DNA of 64,000 nt from Zhengitettix transpicula (taxonomy: Eukaryota > Arthropoda > Insecta > Orthoptera > Tetrigidae): NCBI GenBank assembly GCA_037074705.1, contig CM073592.1, positions 58,579,129-58,643,128 of the forward strand, written 5' to 3'. The notes beneath the pieces were generated by a model that worked only from the letters and a program-made list of their open reading frames with translations, was not told the origin of the DNA and did no database searches. Of this stretch, positions 13,086 to 26,078 are shown one piece after another. A program made the position numbers and the translations under genes. Every line of letters begins with the position of its first letter. The first letter of the stretch is position 1.

Positions 13086-15072
13086 CAGCAATGGAACTCT
13101 TATTTAAATATATATTATCTTTATCGCTTCCTATGCACAACATTATTATAATACACACTTTATGTTAACTGATACATAAATATACTGTTTTTCTACTTGA
13201 ACATGCAGAAAATGAGTAAGTTGGTCGAAAGCTTCCACCTATTTTTTTTACCAATATACGAAACTGTGTGTGGTTTTTCTCCCTGAATATCAACCTAAGA
13301 CACCATGTGCTCCAGTTTTCTTTCAATTTTGCAACAATATCGCATTTTGGAATGCAAAAACTAGACCTGAATTTTTTGTAAAGAGGGTCTGACTCTGGTA
13401 AGATAAATATGAAGAACAACAAATTCAAAGCATTCATTAGACTTATGACAAAACACAAAATTTCAATGTGACTTTTTGATCTTATAGATAAAATTGTCAT
13501 AGTTTCTTAATAGTAAACTTTTATTTAATAGCACCCGTTCTGCAAAGCACATACTCAAAATAAATTTGTCATAAAACAACGTAAATAACAGAATGGTCTG
13601 TACAGCACATGCAATGCGTCTAATTTTGGACCTACATACCGAAATTTTAAAACGTATATGAGATTCCTCTTAATTAAAAGTTGGAGACTGCGTATCCACA
13701 AATGTATGTAAACGAACTGCATAAAAGAACTTGGAGTAAACTTCTTGATGGAACTCTCTGTCGCTTACCTTTATCGATTTTGTCCCATCTGTGATTGGGG
13801 AAACACTCCTACACGTTTCAATCATACGCCCTGTCAGCGACAATCAGAACAGAAAATTACACAAGGAACAGCCCTGCTCGAAGCTGACACAGCAGTCTAA
13901 ATTCGCCATACAAAAATTTATTCTTACAAGTGCAGAGACAGAATTGCGATGAGCGGGGAATTCGTTCTTTGTCATCTCTTTTTTTTTTTAGCTAGAATAT
14001 GGAAAGCGTGTAAGTTCTGAGGTGAAATTTGACCTACAAAGCGTAAGGTCCGGAGTTCAGTGTGGCCGACTCACATATGCAGCTGATGTCACATGCCGTT
14101 GAAAAGGCTACCATCGTATTCCTTTTTCTTAGCAAACCAGTTTCATTTCCATTTCAAACCAAGACCAGAGGCAACAGACGATGAGAGTTTGCAATAATCA
14201 GGTGAAATAGGGGTCCGGTCATTTACCAGAAAGACACCTGACAGGTCAATATCAAGAATATCCCGAAACCATTTCCAGAAAGTCGTGTTCCCGAAAGGGT
14301 CAATTTCTCGAATAGCGTTTGCCCGAACGGGATATTTACGACATTAAGTGTAATATTATTAAACCACTCAATATATTAGCTATCTTATTATACACGATTC
14401 TAATATAAATTTAGTTGTTAATTAAGTCGTGGAGCGAATCAACCAAAATGGTTCACATGTTACTTATAATCCAGGGGCAAACACTTTGGAGGTAATACAT
14501 TTCTAGCACATCTACGAGTGGAGATGGGAGGGTTTGAAATTTTAAAAAGAAGTGAAATAGGCCGATATTAGCACCAAATAAATAATAGACGGTGTCGCTC
14601 AGATTGTTGTGTCACTCTCGATGTTGTTAGTATTTAACTTCAACGCGTAACAGCATGAGAAAAGTACACTCCTAGGGTTGTGATTCCAAATAACAGCCAC
14701 GAGCTTACAAAACTATTATATAAATATATATATATATATATACTTTCAATCATAATTTTCTATTATATTTCAAATCAATTTAATTACACATTTATAAATA
14801 TTTATTAAACGATCCCCTGTGAATATAATACTCTTATAATAGTTTATTGTAGTGTTAAAAAGAGGTTTATTTTAATTAAGTATAGTAATTATAGCACGTG
14901 GATTTATTAAAACAAAATATATATTTTAAAATTATATATTTTGGGAAGGTGTTATTGATATGTGGGATAAGATTTTAGACAAATTTTTGTTAGTAAGAAA
15001 TTCTTGTACTTGTTACACGAAATATTTCCGCATTAATAAATTATCAATATTTTAATCCATTCATATATATAT
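13086..15072. other. Gene-poor stretch
   Basis: Nothing recognised. A curious patch at 14240-14330 repeats short CCCGAAA/CCCGAAC and TTTCTCGA/TTTCCAGA motifs. A TA tract lies at 14725-14742. Confidence 0.45.
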
Positions 15073-16056
15073 TGTAATAATTAAATATAATAATAATGGA
15101 TAGGCGCTTTTAAATGAACAACTATTAAGTTTAAATAACAAACAAAATTTATTATCAATTTTATAACAAGTATAAAATACACAAAATATTTGGGATCTCA
15201 GGGTCTTGATCTGGGTTTGATAAATGGCAGAATTTAAATAATCAAAATTTCATTTACTTTTTATGAAAATCAAAGCGTCTGAACATAGACGAAATTTGTT
15301 GCGGAAGAAATAATACTAAAGATTGAATTTAACAATTTCAATTTTATCAAGAATTAACAATCTAATTCTATCGATAATTAAATAATTAAAGAACGATCTG
15401 ACTTTTATCTTTTAAACACGGTTTACAAATAATTTTAAAGTTTTCTCTACTTACGGCCGCCCAGGACTCATTTTTAGTTTTTCGTGCACAATTTTGGGGA
15501 CATCACTGATTCTAAATTCTCACAGACTCTAAATGTTCACAGGCTCTAATTGGTGTAGTTTGTTAGTTGGCTTAACACAAATTAGTTGGTTCTCGATGCT
15601 TTCTGCAACTAGTTGCTCTGTCTCCTTCCCGACTGAATATTGCTTTACTTTTTAATATTTGAAAGCATGTTTGTGACTGGACCACATTCTTTCGTTCTGA
15701 CTGCCGACTGTAAAACTTTTCGTCTGGTCTATTCGCTGTCTGCTGCCCAACTGTACTGTTCAAATTTTCATGACTTGGAATTTTAGTCTTTTCTCCTCGC
15801 TGCCTACGGCCCGACTGTATATTGCTTTTGTAAATTAGAATTTTGGTCTTTTCTCCTTGCTGCTTACTACCCGACTGTCATTTCCTGAATGTTCGTTCGT
15901 CTCCTAGATTTTGAGCGCGTAAAATCTCTCAACTGATCAACAATGTTTTCTTTGCCTCGCCGGATTGTTGCGGCGTCCGCTCTATATCCACTAATAATGA
16001 GTCCTCTACAATCCAACTTTCCAATTAGAACAATGTCTTAATTACCAATTACTACA
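15073..16056. repeat. Candidate solo-LTR-like repeat (TGTAATAAT...ATTACTACA)
   Basis: The 984-bp block begins TGTAATAATTA and ends ATTACTACA, an imperfect inverted TG..CA end pair, and is flanked by ATATAT on both sides. A 947-bp block with nearly the same ends occurs at 42556-43502. Inside are two imperfect tandem copies of a unit of about 60 bp (15778-15890) with gtcttttctcctcgctgcct and a CCGACTGT motif. The two blocks are poorly similar in the middle, so an LTR origin is a suggestion only. Confidence 0.3.
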
Positions 16057-16324
16057 ATATATATAAATTATGAGAGCCTTGTTTTATTATTTTTATTAAC
16101 TAAATAATATTGATGTTCCCAAGTAGAATATTTTATGATTTATGTAGGGTATATAAATATAAACTATAAAATTTATTCTTGGGAACATAGATATTTTTTC
16201 ATTCATAAAAATAATAAATATATATATAGCCAATATGAAGCCACGTAACCAAAGTCCCAGAATCATATTTACTGTAGTTAAAGTCAGAAAACAGATTTAT
16301 AATTGAAATGGTGTTTTCGATATG

Positions 16325-16560
16325 CAGACGTGAATGTAACTAAGGAACGATATGAAAAATTCAAAGAAACTGGCAATGTCTGTGGTCTTCCCAGAAGTGA
16401 GGTGAGAGAAGCAAATGTGGACCTCCTTCGAAATAATATCAAATCACTCTTACAAAATCAACTCGTTGTGCATTACTGAAATTACCTCAAATAAGAATGA
16501 TTAAAATTTTACAGAAAATACTTTCGGAATCTGGGAAAGATCTTCGTTTTTGCCTTGTTT
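16325..16560 (+). mobile_element. Fragment of a mariner-type transposase N-terminal helix-turn-helix
   Basis: Reading the plus strand with one or two frame changes gives YEKFKETGNVCGLPRSEVRE, then a helical stretch and a KILQKIL-like end. This resembles the W..KF.ETGSV....RSGRPR region shared by mariner and DUF4817-type transposases. No catalytic domain follows in frame. Confidence 0.45.
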
Positions 16561-19500
16561 TACGACAAATTCACGCCGTTCTGCTTCCGGAACGATGTTA
16601 TCGATCAATTTTTTTAAATGGTTTACACTAAGTAATTTGTTAAACGACGAAAACTTTTAATTACTAAGCGATGGACATATTAAACAATTGTTGTTAAAAT
16701 CAATAAAATAAGAAATAATAAAACTATTGGAATATTAACGATTATAATTTAATACTAAGACGATATTTTCCACTTTCGATATTTTCTGAAACACCAAGGT
16801 ACAGAAATATGCCTCTTTTCGATAGTGTCGAAAAACAAAATTCAATAAAGACGGCACGGTTTTGACGGCATAATTAACTTCAGTTTATGTAATTAGACAA
16901 ATAAGAGTTCCAATATATATATATTACAGAAATGCCCATGTTATGAACGTATTTGAAAGTGATTCATCGCCATGTAGTCTCCTGAAACATGTTTGGAAAC
17001 AAAAATGAGTTGAAAGAGAGATGTTGGTGCATGAAAGTTACTGAAACAAACCTAATTGCATATCGCCCACAACACTGGTGAATAATTCTGAGCTAGCGGT
17101 ACAATGGGAGTGGAACTACTTTCAACTCGACGAGGTGGTCCGTGGAATTGACATTCGGACGAACAACGCCAGTCCTAACTTTCTCTGACACGAGGGATCC
17201 AACGTGCAACTAAAAAGACAATAGATTTTACTCGAAAGAATTTAACAACCAAGAAATATCAGACTAGCATCACAATATATTATTTCTAATGACCATAACA
17301 ATTGTACAGTGTGTTTCGGTCTTTATTTTAAGCTTTTTCTTAAAATGTGAAGTCCTCATCCCCCAAAAATTACCTTAAATTATAATGTATTTTAATTACG
17401 GAGCAAGAAATACTTATAACAAAACACACAGAGAATAATAAACCAAAGATATCACAAAATAAGATCATGATTACCGTGCTGTTCATTATCAAATATATTA
17501 ATGCAAATAATATAATTCATACTGTAATATTAATCTTTTTCAAAAATAAGAACGTACATCATCAATCAGAACGTCAGAAAATAATTTTTTTTTGATTGTT
17601 TAGTAATAGAACTAAGTTTATGAATATAAATTCAGCTATTATTTGTTTGGAAACCACGTTTGGTATGTTTAAACAACATTATGAAATATTATTACATTCA
17701 CAATTATATACTACTTTTTTTGTTTGCTAATTATCTAGTTATTACTTAATTTTTTAGATAAGTTTATTATAATTATATTTTTTATATAAATTAGAGAAAA
17801 TTTTAAAGGCTTAAAGAAATTTACGAAATTAGATTTAATAACTCACAAAAACGAAGGGCAATAGGTCTATAATTATGTATACTATGACATCAATTTCTTA
17901 TTACACAAGTTACGATTTTTAAATTTAAAGAAGGACTACATTTAGTCTACAGCAGTTCCCCCCTTTTTAGCTTCTTCCGCTGTTGAGAAATGAGTCCCTT
18001 TCAGAACTGTATTAATTTATAATTTGAAGAAATTTCACGTGTTTAATTACGGACCAGAGAGAATTTTTAAGAAAAGTCATGTTTTTACTGGCTAATAGTT
18101 ACTTGACTGAAAACTTATTGGATAACATTGACCCATTATTTTACCATTCAGGGTGCTAATTTTATAACTAATTCAAACATCACACCCTCCATTCCATCAT
18201 AAACTTGTATTGTTGGTTAACTGTTTGATCACCAGGTATTCACTTTACAAAACTTGTATATCGATTATGCCAATAAGCATTGGTTTTTTACTTTAAATTG
18301 GTGTTTTCTAATGCACGGATTACCTGTTGGATTCAGCTGTAATAACAAATTTTAAAAATTCGTCTCTCCATCCAATCCGTCTTATTAAGTCTCACGAGAA
18401 AAAACTGACGTTAACGCCCTGTTCACTTTTCGTACCTGGAATTTTACGGCCGTAACGTAAAAACACGATTACATTCGGCTGCTAACCCACTGCAACAGAG
18501 TGGCTCAGTCAAACTGTACGAATACAGTTCCAAGGTCCAACAAAGCAACAAGAAATAGTCATAGCATCGTACACGTTCGTTTTTGTCTCACCGGGAATTA
18601 TGAGAAGGTATTTATGAAGTGTAACCTACAACACCGTAAAGGCGACTATCAATTGAGGGATATTAAGACGACAGCAGGAGCAAATTGAAGGGGCTCAGCG
18701 TAATGTGAAGGGAAATGTGAGAAATTAGTTAGGGTAACACAAATTATACACGCTACTCACTGAATATCAATTAAAAATGGTTACATTAACATGAAACGTG
18801 AGGTTTAATCTCACTTTTATTACATAAGGGAAAAAATATCGTTAAACATTAGTTCAGTTCAGAACTGAAGAACTAAATATTGTGCTTGAAACTTTTAGAA
18901 AGAATAGTCCAAGTCAGCACAAACAATGAGATTGTACTTCGCTTCTAGTATTTGAGTCTCAACATTTTGAAAGTTAAAATTTTGAAACATCCATTCGAAA
19001 TATGCATTATAACAGCCGTATAATACTTTATTCTTGTAGACTAATTCGGTTACTGACTAATTGTTTTGTGTAATTTAGGAAAGGCAACTATTTAACAGAT
19101 GTAGAATCTGGTAAGTCAGGATTGAGGTCTGGAATGCGGGAGGCACTGCTTGGGGCCCAACAGGACAGGTCACTTTCTTTAATATTCATGTCACAAGAAC
19201 ACGAACTCATCAAACGGGAGGATTCATTAAAATACAAACTGTACGCGACCAAAACAAGAGACAAATATATGTATAGAATTCCTTTGTCTTTCATTCAGAC
19301 GTATATCCTGAAAATGGAATAAAAGTCGCGTTAAATATTATTTGCTCTTTTATTTATTTGTATGATTAACCATGCTCTTTAAAGACGTTTTTTTCTGTTT
19401 ACTTTCCTTCACATAATTCGGATGGTATACTGGGATTCTTTGTTTCTCCACCATTACAAACGATTTTTGGTTATTAATTCAATGTTTTATTTGCATCTCT

Positions 19501-20409
19501 TACGATTATTTCGCAGGTAAGCAGTTATATCGATGAGTATGACATTTTATTTTGTCATATGCCTCTGAAAGATGTGGCAAAAAATATATAGTAAAATATC
19601 GTCACATGTCATCAGCTTCTAGAGATGTCACAATAAGTTTAATCTCATTTATGTATGCCAATAGCTTGAATGGTTGAAACAAAGAGAAAATAAGTTTTTT
19701 GGAACATGTTATTCTAGATACATTTTTATTATAAGCAGATAATATGGTGTCTTACTATAGGAGAATGAATGTTAAGAGCGTTTTGGCTATTTAGATTTCT
19801 ATAAATGTGTTAAAATTGCAATACCATTGCTGTGTCAGATAAATTGAGAGTAATTATTCTGAAAAATATATCGTTCATTTTAATGCATGGCGTAAGATAT
19901 AATATTGCTTGAGATGAAAATTGAATCGTCTATAGTTATAACTCAATAAATTCTCATAGTTCAAGTGCATATTCTTTCCATTCATCCCAGCTAAATTATT
20001 TATAGTTTAAATTAGTTGTAGGTGCGTGAATAATATGTGACATATGTTGCTCAAAACAAGTACTTCCCCGAGGATAAAATAATTTTTTTTATATCAATGC
20101 ATATATGTTCTAAGAAAATCAATTGTGAAACAAAATATCAATTTGTATTGAGCTCAAAAATTTAATTCCTCAAACAGTTTCTAAAGAAAAAAATTTGTGG
20201 AATTCAATTCAAAATTCAATGGAATTCAAAATCTTGTAAAACGTTAAGAGAGACTTTAGTAAATATAATAGTGAAATGGAAACATGTATTTAAAATAATG
20301 TTAAATCAGATAGATCTGTTAGAAGCCTTCCACATATTATGAAATTCGAATCTCACTATTTTTCTGCATTTGCAGATTATTTCAGGCAATTTTATAAAAG
20401 GTACATTCA
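16561..20409. other. Gene-poor stretch
   Basis: AT-rich with no recognisable gene or element. Short open frames at 18500-18690 and 19088-19322 overlap on both strands and match nothing I know. Confidence 0.45.
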
Positions 20410-21400
20410 ACTATTAGTCGAAATATTTATGATCATTATATTTTGATTGAGAAACTGAAAAAGTATGGCATTTCTGGTTTAATTTTCAATGGTTAGAAAA
20501 TTAGTTATTAAATAGATTACAATTTGTAAAATATAAACAATTCATATGAGATGAAATCGTAGTAGTGTTAGGTGTACCACAAGGCTCTCAACTTGGACCC
20601 TTTTTGTTTGATATTTTTCTAAATGATATTGAATTATCTATTCCTTATGTTAAATTTTTGCATTTTGCAGATGATCTTAAAATGTATAAATCTAATGCAG
20701 ATTGTATTGAGTGATTTTTCTAAATTGTGAAGAGGCAATGATATGAAATTAAATATATTAAAAGTGTAATAAATTACATTCTCAAGAGAAGGTTGTCATT
20801 TTCCTTTATAACATTCATGGTTGTGCACTTGAAAGATTTAATGCCATTTACGACTTAAAAATAAAGTTTGATTCAAAAATGACATTTGAAGAACATATTA
20901 AGCGATAAATCTAAGCAAAATTTTATGTTTTAGAAGTAAATGTAGATTATTGTATTCTCCATAACGATAAAAATTTTATATGAATCGTTGGTGGAACCTA
21001 TAAGAATGTTTGGATCTATAATTTCGACAACATTCACAAAAAAAATTTACCATTAATATTGAAACTGTACAACATAAATGTTTTAGAATGATATCTTATA
21101 ATCTGAATTTTCCAGAAGCTTTAACAAACCTTTTTTATAATGTTTCTATAGGATTGAAAAGACTATCTCTGGAATATGAATATTTCTGAAAATATTTTAA
21201 GTCCGTTTATAACGATACTGATTGCGTATATTTAATTAATAAATAAAATGTTAGAATTCCTTCTAGAGACTCTAGATTTAAATATATGCTCGCCGTGAAT
21301 TATTATCGAACAAATTATACTTTAAACTACTTCATACCGAGAATGACAAATTCGGTTAATGCTTTAGATGTGAAATTTTCTGTTGTTTAATGTTGCTCAA
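20410..21400 (+). mobile_element. Decayed Jockey-superfamily LINE reverse transcriptase
   Basis: Plus-strand fragments in order are DHYILIEKLKKYGISGLI (20440-20485), VLGVPQGSQLGPFLFDIFLNDI (20565-20630), FLHFADDLKMYKSN (20655-20695, the RT catalytic FADD box intact), MKLNILK...ITFSRE, then QHKCFRMISYNLNFPEAL and LKRLSLEYEYF. This is the normal fingers-palm-thumb order of Jockey-like RTs. Many stops and frameshifts show it is dead. No endonuclease domain is visible upstream. Confidence 0.8.
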
Positions 21401-21768
21401 AGATAAGACTTGGATTTACGAAGGATATTGTAAAAATTACTTTATCATATTTTATAAATCTAATTTTGTTTTAAGATACATAATTTTGTGACTTCTTTAT
21501 TATTATGAAATGGACAATAGTGATTAACAAATAAATGAATACATAACTTTTTCAGCAACGTTCAAGATGTACGCTGTCTGCTCCGTCACAAATGATTAAC
21601 GTTCATGCAGTGTATTTTTTTTCTTTACAATTTTTCTAATTTTTAGAATACATAATATATTACTAATTGCTTTTTTTAGTCGAATCTTAAAAAATTATAT
21701 TAATAATGATTTTCGTCTGTTATAGTTTAAATTATTAATAAAGACAAAAGAGATCATTAAAAATTATA

Positions 21769-21894
21769 TTTTAATTTAACATGTTTCAGTCCTCATCAGG
21801 TTTACAATAAATATTTTTCATATATATCTAAATTAATATTTTTTGTAAACCCGATGAGAGACCACGTTATGACTGAAACATGTTAAATTAAATA
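21769..21894. repeat. Hairpin element with TTTAATTTAACATGTTTCAGTC arms
   Basis: The left arm (about 21769-21808) and right arm (about 21842-21894) are reverse complements, including a CTCATCxGGTTTAC block. The right arm has an extra segment of about 11 bp. Same general design as the hairpins at 22.07 and 37.5 kb. Confidence 0.65.
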
Positions 21895-22069
21895 TTTAAT
21901 TTTTAATTGTCTGTTTTGGCCCCTTAAATATCTTTAAAAAAATACGCTGCATCTTTAAATAAGGAGAGAATTGTCCCATTATGACTGTTTTATTTTATCT
22001 CTGTTTGTAACTTTTTTTCTCAAGGTTCAAGGTTGTTTCCGGTGAATTTCAAGAGTTAATTTCTCTGGA

Positions 22070-22177
22070 GTTTCCAACCAGGTTGTGTAATCAGTAACGT
22101 TTCGACGACCGTCATCTTATTCTGACAGTGCCAGTCGTCGTAACGTCTCTGATTATAGGTACAACTCTGTTGGAAAC
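22070..22177. repeat. Hairpin element with GTTTCCAAC arms and GTTTCGACGA near the loop
   Basis: 22070-22108 pairs with 22135-22177 with a few mismatches and small gaps; the loop is about 26 nt. It resembles the 37.5-kb hairpin around the loop (cgtttcgacg..cgtc). Confidence 0.6.
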
Positions 22178-22694
22178 ACAAGAGACATTCATTCATTTTA
22201 TTTCTCTGAGACTGAAATGAGGTTTGAATCTCAATTTTTAAGCATACAGTAGATGATAGTAGTACATAAATTTTCATTGTTACTGTCCCGTCCATTATTT
22301 TCATCTATATTTTCCCCTTGCAAATAACAAACTTGGGCTAACAGTAAGTAGTGGGCTTGAAGGCAGCTCGTTTTATATTTCTCCTGCAAAATGCGTGTAA
22401 CATAGAGACGGACTGCGAGGAGTTTATATGAAATTTCTCCGGCAAGGTTTCGTGTAGAAGGTGAAGAAGAGCGTAGGACCAAGCGACTGTTTTACTTTCA
22501 GTCGCCAGACTGGCTCCAGACTGGGTCACGCACAAAGACACGTGTGGGACAGCCTCACACAACACAACCAGGACACAAGTTCCCATTCACATAAATCCAT
22601 AATTGCTACAAATAACTTATTAAATAACTGATCGCCTTTTTGCGGTAGTGATGCCTAAGAGAGATGTCTTGGATGTACGTGGTGACGCTACAAA

Positions 22695-22860
22695 AGGACT
22701 TCACGGGTTCGTTTCAGGGTTAAGGGGCCTGCCTCAGAAATCCAAGGTCGTTGGTTCAAACTCGGCCAAATCCGGGAGGGAATAAAATAAAATGAGTACG
22801 GTCTAATCTCATTTATACCAGTCTGTCCGAGGTCCACAGCAATGTTTGATGTAATTAGTT
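22695..22860 (+). repeat. Possible SINE-like remnant with a B-box-like GGTTCAAACTC
   Basis: The sequence ggttaaggggcctgcc is followed about 30 nt later by ggttcaaactc, spaced like tRNA A and B boxes, then an AATAAAATAAAA-rich stretch. It may be a tRNA-derived SINE; other copies are not obvious here. Confidence 0.3.
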
Positions 22861-23029
22861 AGACATTTTTTCCTCAGGACTGTTTATTTTTCCCGGCAAC
22901 AATGGAACCAATTCTTACAACCGAACAACCTTATTTGTAAATTTTTCAGAAGCCTCGTCGCTCCATCAGCGGGCTAAATGATTTTTTTTTATGTCGACGA
23001 TACACCGGCTTGTATATCTCGAATTTCTT

Positions 23030-23203
23030 CTACATTGCACTATATTTGCCAGATTTAACCACGAGCGATTATTTCGTAAAGAAATGGCTGGTTGGATGAA
23101 GATGAAGTAGTCACAGCTGAAACAAACGTCATTTTAAGGAGTTTGAGAAAAAATGATGGACTAAGTTGGCAAGAATCACAGTAGCACACTCCGAAAAAAT
23201 GTA
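23030..23203 (+). mobile_element. C-terminal fragment of a mariner transposase
   Basis: The plus strand encodes LYLPDLTTSDYFVKKWLVG, like the mariner catalytic block (P)YSPDLAPSDY, then after a frame change FKEFEKK-WTKLARITVAHSEKMYV, like the mariner C-terminus ending in GDYVEK. It stops exactly where the long inverted repeat begins. Confidence 0.6.
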
Positions 23204-23475
23204 TGTGAAGTTTACTTACAATATATTAAAAACAAGTTTGAGAAATATGTCTTCTGTTTGAAGGTGGAGAACACCAGTCGATGGAGACGTCGCCTTTCTA
23301 CATTGTCAAAATTGATAACATAGAGCTGTTAACTTATTTTCTTTTTAACAGGCAAAACTCGGACACCTATAAATAGCTTGACAGTTAATAGTTTTCCCCG
23401 AACTATGTGGACAACAATGTTCCCTTAATGCATTTTAACGCGCATTGGTTTCCACGTAAATGACGATAGATTCCC
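23204..23475 (+). repeat. Long inverted repeat, left arm (272 bp)
   Basis: This arm is about 95% identical, by eye, to the reverse complement of 25014-25287. The outer end reads TGTGAAGTTTACTTACAATA and the inner end GACGATAGATTCCC. The copies differ at scattered bases and one short indel near the outer end. They could be terminal inverted repeats of a roughly 2.1-kb DNA element, or an inverted duplication. No clear target-site duplication is seen. Confidence 0.85.
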
Positions 23476-24088
23476 TGAACCGAAGTTTTTGCTTTTACCA
23501 GATTCACCTTTTCTGCAACAGTTCTGATTCCAGGATGGTCTTCACGCTTTTCCGGGAAAGTCTGACATCTGCTGACCTAGACTGGCGGCACAACGACGAC
23601 GTGATCTATATTGTCCGCCTTTCGAATATTCTTTCGTTGTAGTTTTGTCTATTTTTTCCTTGATATCGGAATTATAAGATGGGACGTAAGATCCTTGTGA
23701 GACGATAAGTAAACTACAAACTTGTTTTATATTCCTCGTGAGAATAATTTTCTTCATATCATTTATGGCCATCTTACGCGTACAACTTATTGTAAGAAAC
23801 ACAGTATTACCTTAGTATACTGTGTTTTGGCGACGTTTTACTTTTCGAAAATATTATTTAGATATGACTTGCATTACCACAGCTTCATAGTGGCTACTTA
23901 GGCCGCACTAAGTTCCGTACTTATCTCCGGTTACACGAAGAATTTCCTGCTATGTTTGACTACATAAGGCAAGAAAATATCATTTAAAAATCGTTAAAAC
24001 AAGGCACATCATAATACCTATGATTCTAAGCAATCGTTCCATTCCGAAAATTATAACATTTTAGAATAACGTGAAAAAAAGAGAAGGT

Positions 24089-24602
24089 GTAGACAGGCTG
24101 TCTACTTAGTGGCCACTCCCCTCTTATAGCATAAGAAAGGGAGTGAAAGGGGGATGTGGAAACGTAGAGCAATGTAGCCAAGGGTTATTTAGGGCCCCCA
24201 GGTTATAATTTAAGGATCGTACCCGGCAATTCACCTAAATGTGATACAGGAAAAAATCCTAGAAAAACCTTCACCAGGTAGGTCGGCCATTTGGTACTTA
24301 TCCCACGTCCTTCCGATGGCGACAGACGGGTTCCTGTCGGTTCGTAGCATTTTTTTTCTCCATTCCTCGACCAATTTAGGAGGCAGCTGGTCGACTATTC
24401 CAATAGGGATAGCGGATCACTCTTACCGTATGCCCAAAGTCTGCGACCCCGGAACATACACCTCTCAAAACAGGCGGAGGGGCCTCGGCTTGTGAGAACC
24501 TTAGTTCAAAAACCCAGAGAAAGGAGAAGGCATCCCGAAAGGTAGTCACCACCGCAGCTCTCCGGGAAGGTTCACCTGCGAGAGAAGCTCTCTCATGCCT
24601 CC
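24089..24602 (+). repeat. GC-richer dispersed repeat, copy A
   Basis: A roughly 510-bp unit shared with 29602-30076 (inverted) and 34970-35412. Shared landmarks in order are an AAGGGAxTxxAAAGxxGGGAT start, TAGGGCCCCxxGGTTAT, GGTCGGxCATTTGGTACTT, CCGATGGCG, AGGAGGCAGCTGG, GCGACCCCGGAACATACAC and a TCTCATG end. Small open frames inside it are not conserved between copies, so it looks non-coding. It lies between the two long inverted-repeat arms. Confidence 0.75.
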
Positions 24603-25013
24603 TTGAGAATAACGTAAAAATCAGATATAAATTTTGTAGTAATATATGCCATTTCAGTGCGAAAAGGTAAAATATTCCACTACAGTTACATTGATGAAAT
24701 CGGTTTTGAAATTCTCATCGAGTGAAACCAAAATAAGTTTCTAGGAATTTTATGCTATATCCATTCTACACTGCTGACTTGTAAAACAAAAGTTACTAGT
24801 TAGATCTGCTTTAACCGCTGTTAATTTTATAATTCAGTTATTTATTGTGAAAAAGAAAAACATAAGTATATTGTGGGACTGATGAACATACGCAACGTTT
24901 CAAGGCAAAAATTTTCTTTTGATTATTTATTTATCATCAATCAGATAACATTTTAACCTATAAGCAAATGTGGCAGCTTTAACATGTTATTTACATTACA
25001 GAAGCTCGGCTCT

Positions 25014-25287
25014 GGGAATCTATCGTCATTTACGTGGAAACCAATGCGCGTTAAAATGCGTTAAGGGAACATTGTTGTCCACATAATTCGGTGCAAACTA
25101 TTAACTGTCAAGCTATTTATAGGTGTCCGAGTTTTGCCTGTTAAAAAGAAAATAAGTTAACACCTCTATGTTATCAATTTTGACAATGTAGAAAGGCGAC
25201 GTCTCGATCGACTGGTGTTCTCCACCTTCAAACAGAAGACATATTTCTCAAACTTGTTTTTATTAAATATTGTAAGTAAACTTCACA
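25014..25287 (-). repeat. Long inverted repeat, right arm (274 bp)
   Basis: Partner of 23204-23475 in inverted orientation; the outer end at 25287 mirrors the left outer end. The 1.54-kb interior contains a copy of the GC-richer dispersed repeat found also at 29.6 and 35.0 kb, and no recognisable transposase. A methionine aminopeptidase fragment begins about 150 bp beyond this arm. Confidence 0.85.
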
Positions 25288-25429
25288 CGACACTAACCAA
25301 TCGCCTATTGATGTAAGACTTTAATGAACCAAAAAATGGTGGGAAAACACAGATTTTAAAGGGGGTAAAAAGCCCGCGAAGAATGTTCTAGAACGCGCGT
25401 CAGAGAACTGGTCGGCTGGTGACGCGCAA

Positions 25430-25588
25430 ATACGACTTGTATCACCATTTAAAATCACTGTAACGTCAATATTTAAAATATCTCCATCTTTAAGAGGTTT
25501 ATCATCAGGAATATCATGACATACAACAGCATTTTTTAAGTACAAATTGATTTTGGATATCCCTTATAATTCAGCACGTATTCTCGGC
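25430..25588 (-). pseudogene. Fragment of type 1 methionine aminopeptidase (MAP1D-like), frameshifted
   Basis: The minus strand encodes EYVLNYKGYPKSICT (25588-25546), then after a one-base frame change KNAVVCHDIPDDKPLKDGDILNIDVTV and LNG-DTS. Type 1 methionine aminopeptidases read LNY.GYPKSICTSVN.VVCHGIPD..PL.DGDI.NID.TV..NGYHGDTS in this region, which includes the first metal-binding aspartate (NIDVTV). The fragment has a frameshift, CHD for CHG, and lost the YHG before DTS, including a normally conserved residue set. No flanking exons or splice sites fit, so a retrocopy or captured fragment is likelier than a live exon. Confidence 0.75.
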
Positions 25589-26078
25589 AATTATTAATTT
25601 TGGAAGTGCACGTGGTTTCGCCAACAGTGCGGTAGTTTGTTTGAGACGAGTTGTGTGCAGTCGATTTGAGGCTGTATTTGCAGGCTAGTATAGGCTGCGA
25701 AAAGTGTTTACCGAGTTTCTCAATAAAGGTCTATTTGGGACCTGCCAAAGACACTGAGACAACTCTCACTGCTAAACTAGAAGTATTTAATTTAATTGTG
25801 TTTGTTAACCTTGTTACATTGGTAAATTATAGAAGCCGTTGTTATACATCCGGAATGTCGAAATAATAAAAGTTATACGAATTGTAATAAAATAAGTTTA
25901 TATATTGGTGTTGTTAGTTGCGTAGCAAAATAATATCACATTAAAAAAAGCAATAAAAGTTAAAATCATTACAAGAGGAAGGCAACCAAACCAATTAAAT
26001 TACTCTTGAAGCAAAGATAATGTTCAAGATAGGCGACCATATCTTCACATTCACCAACTATTATTCAAATAACGTAGG

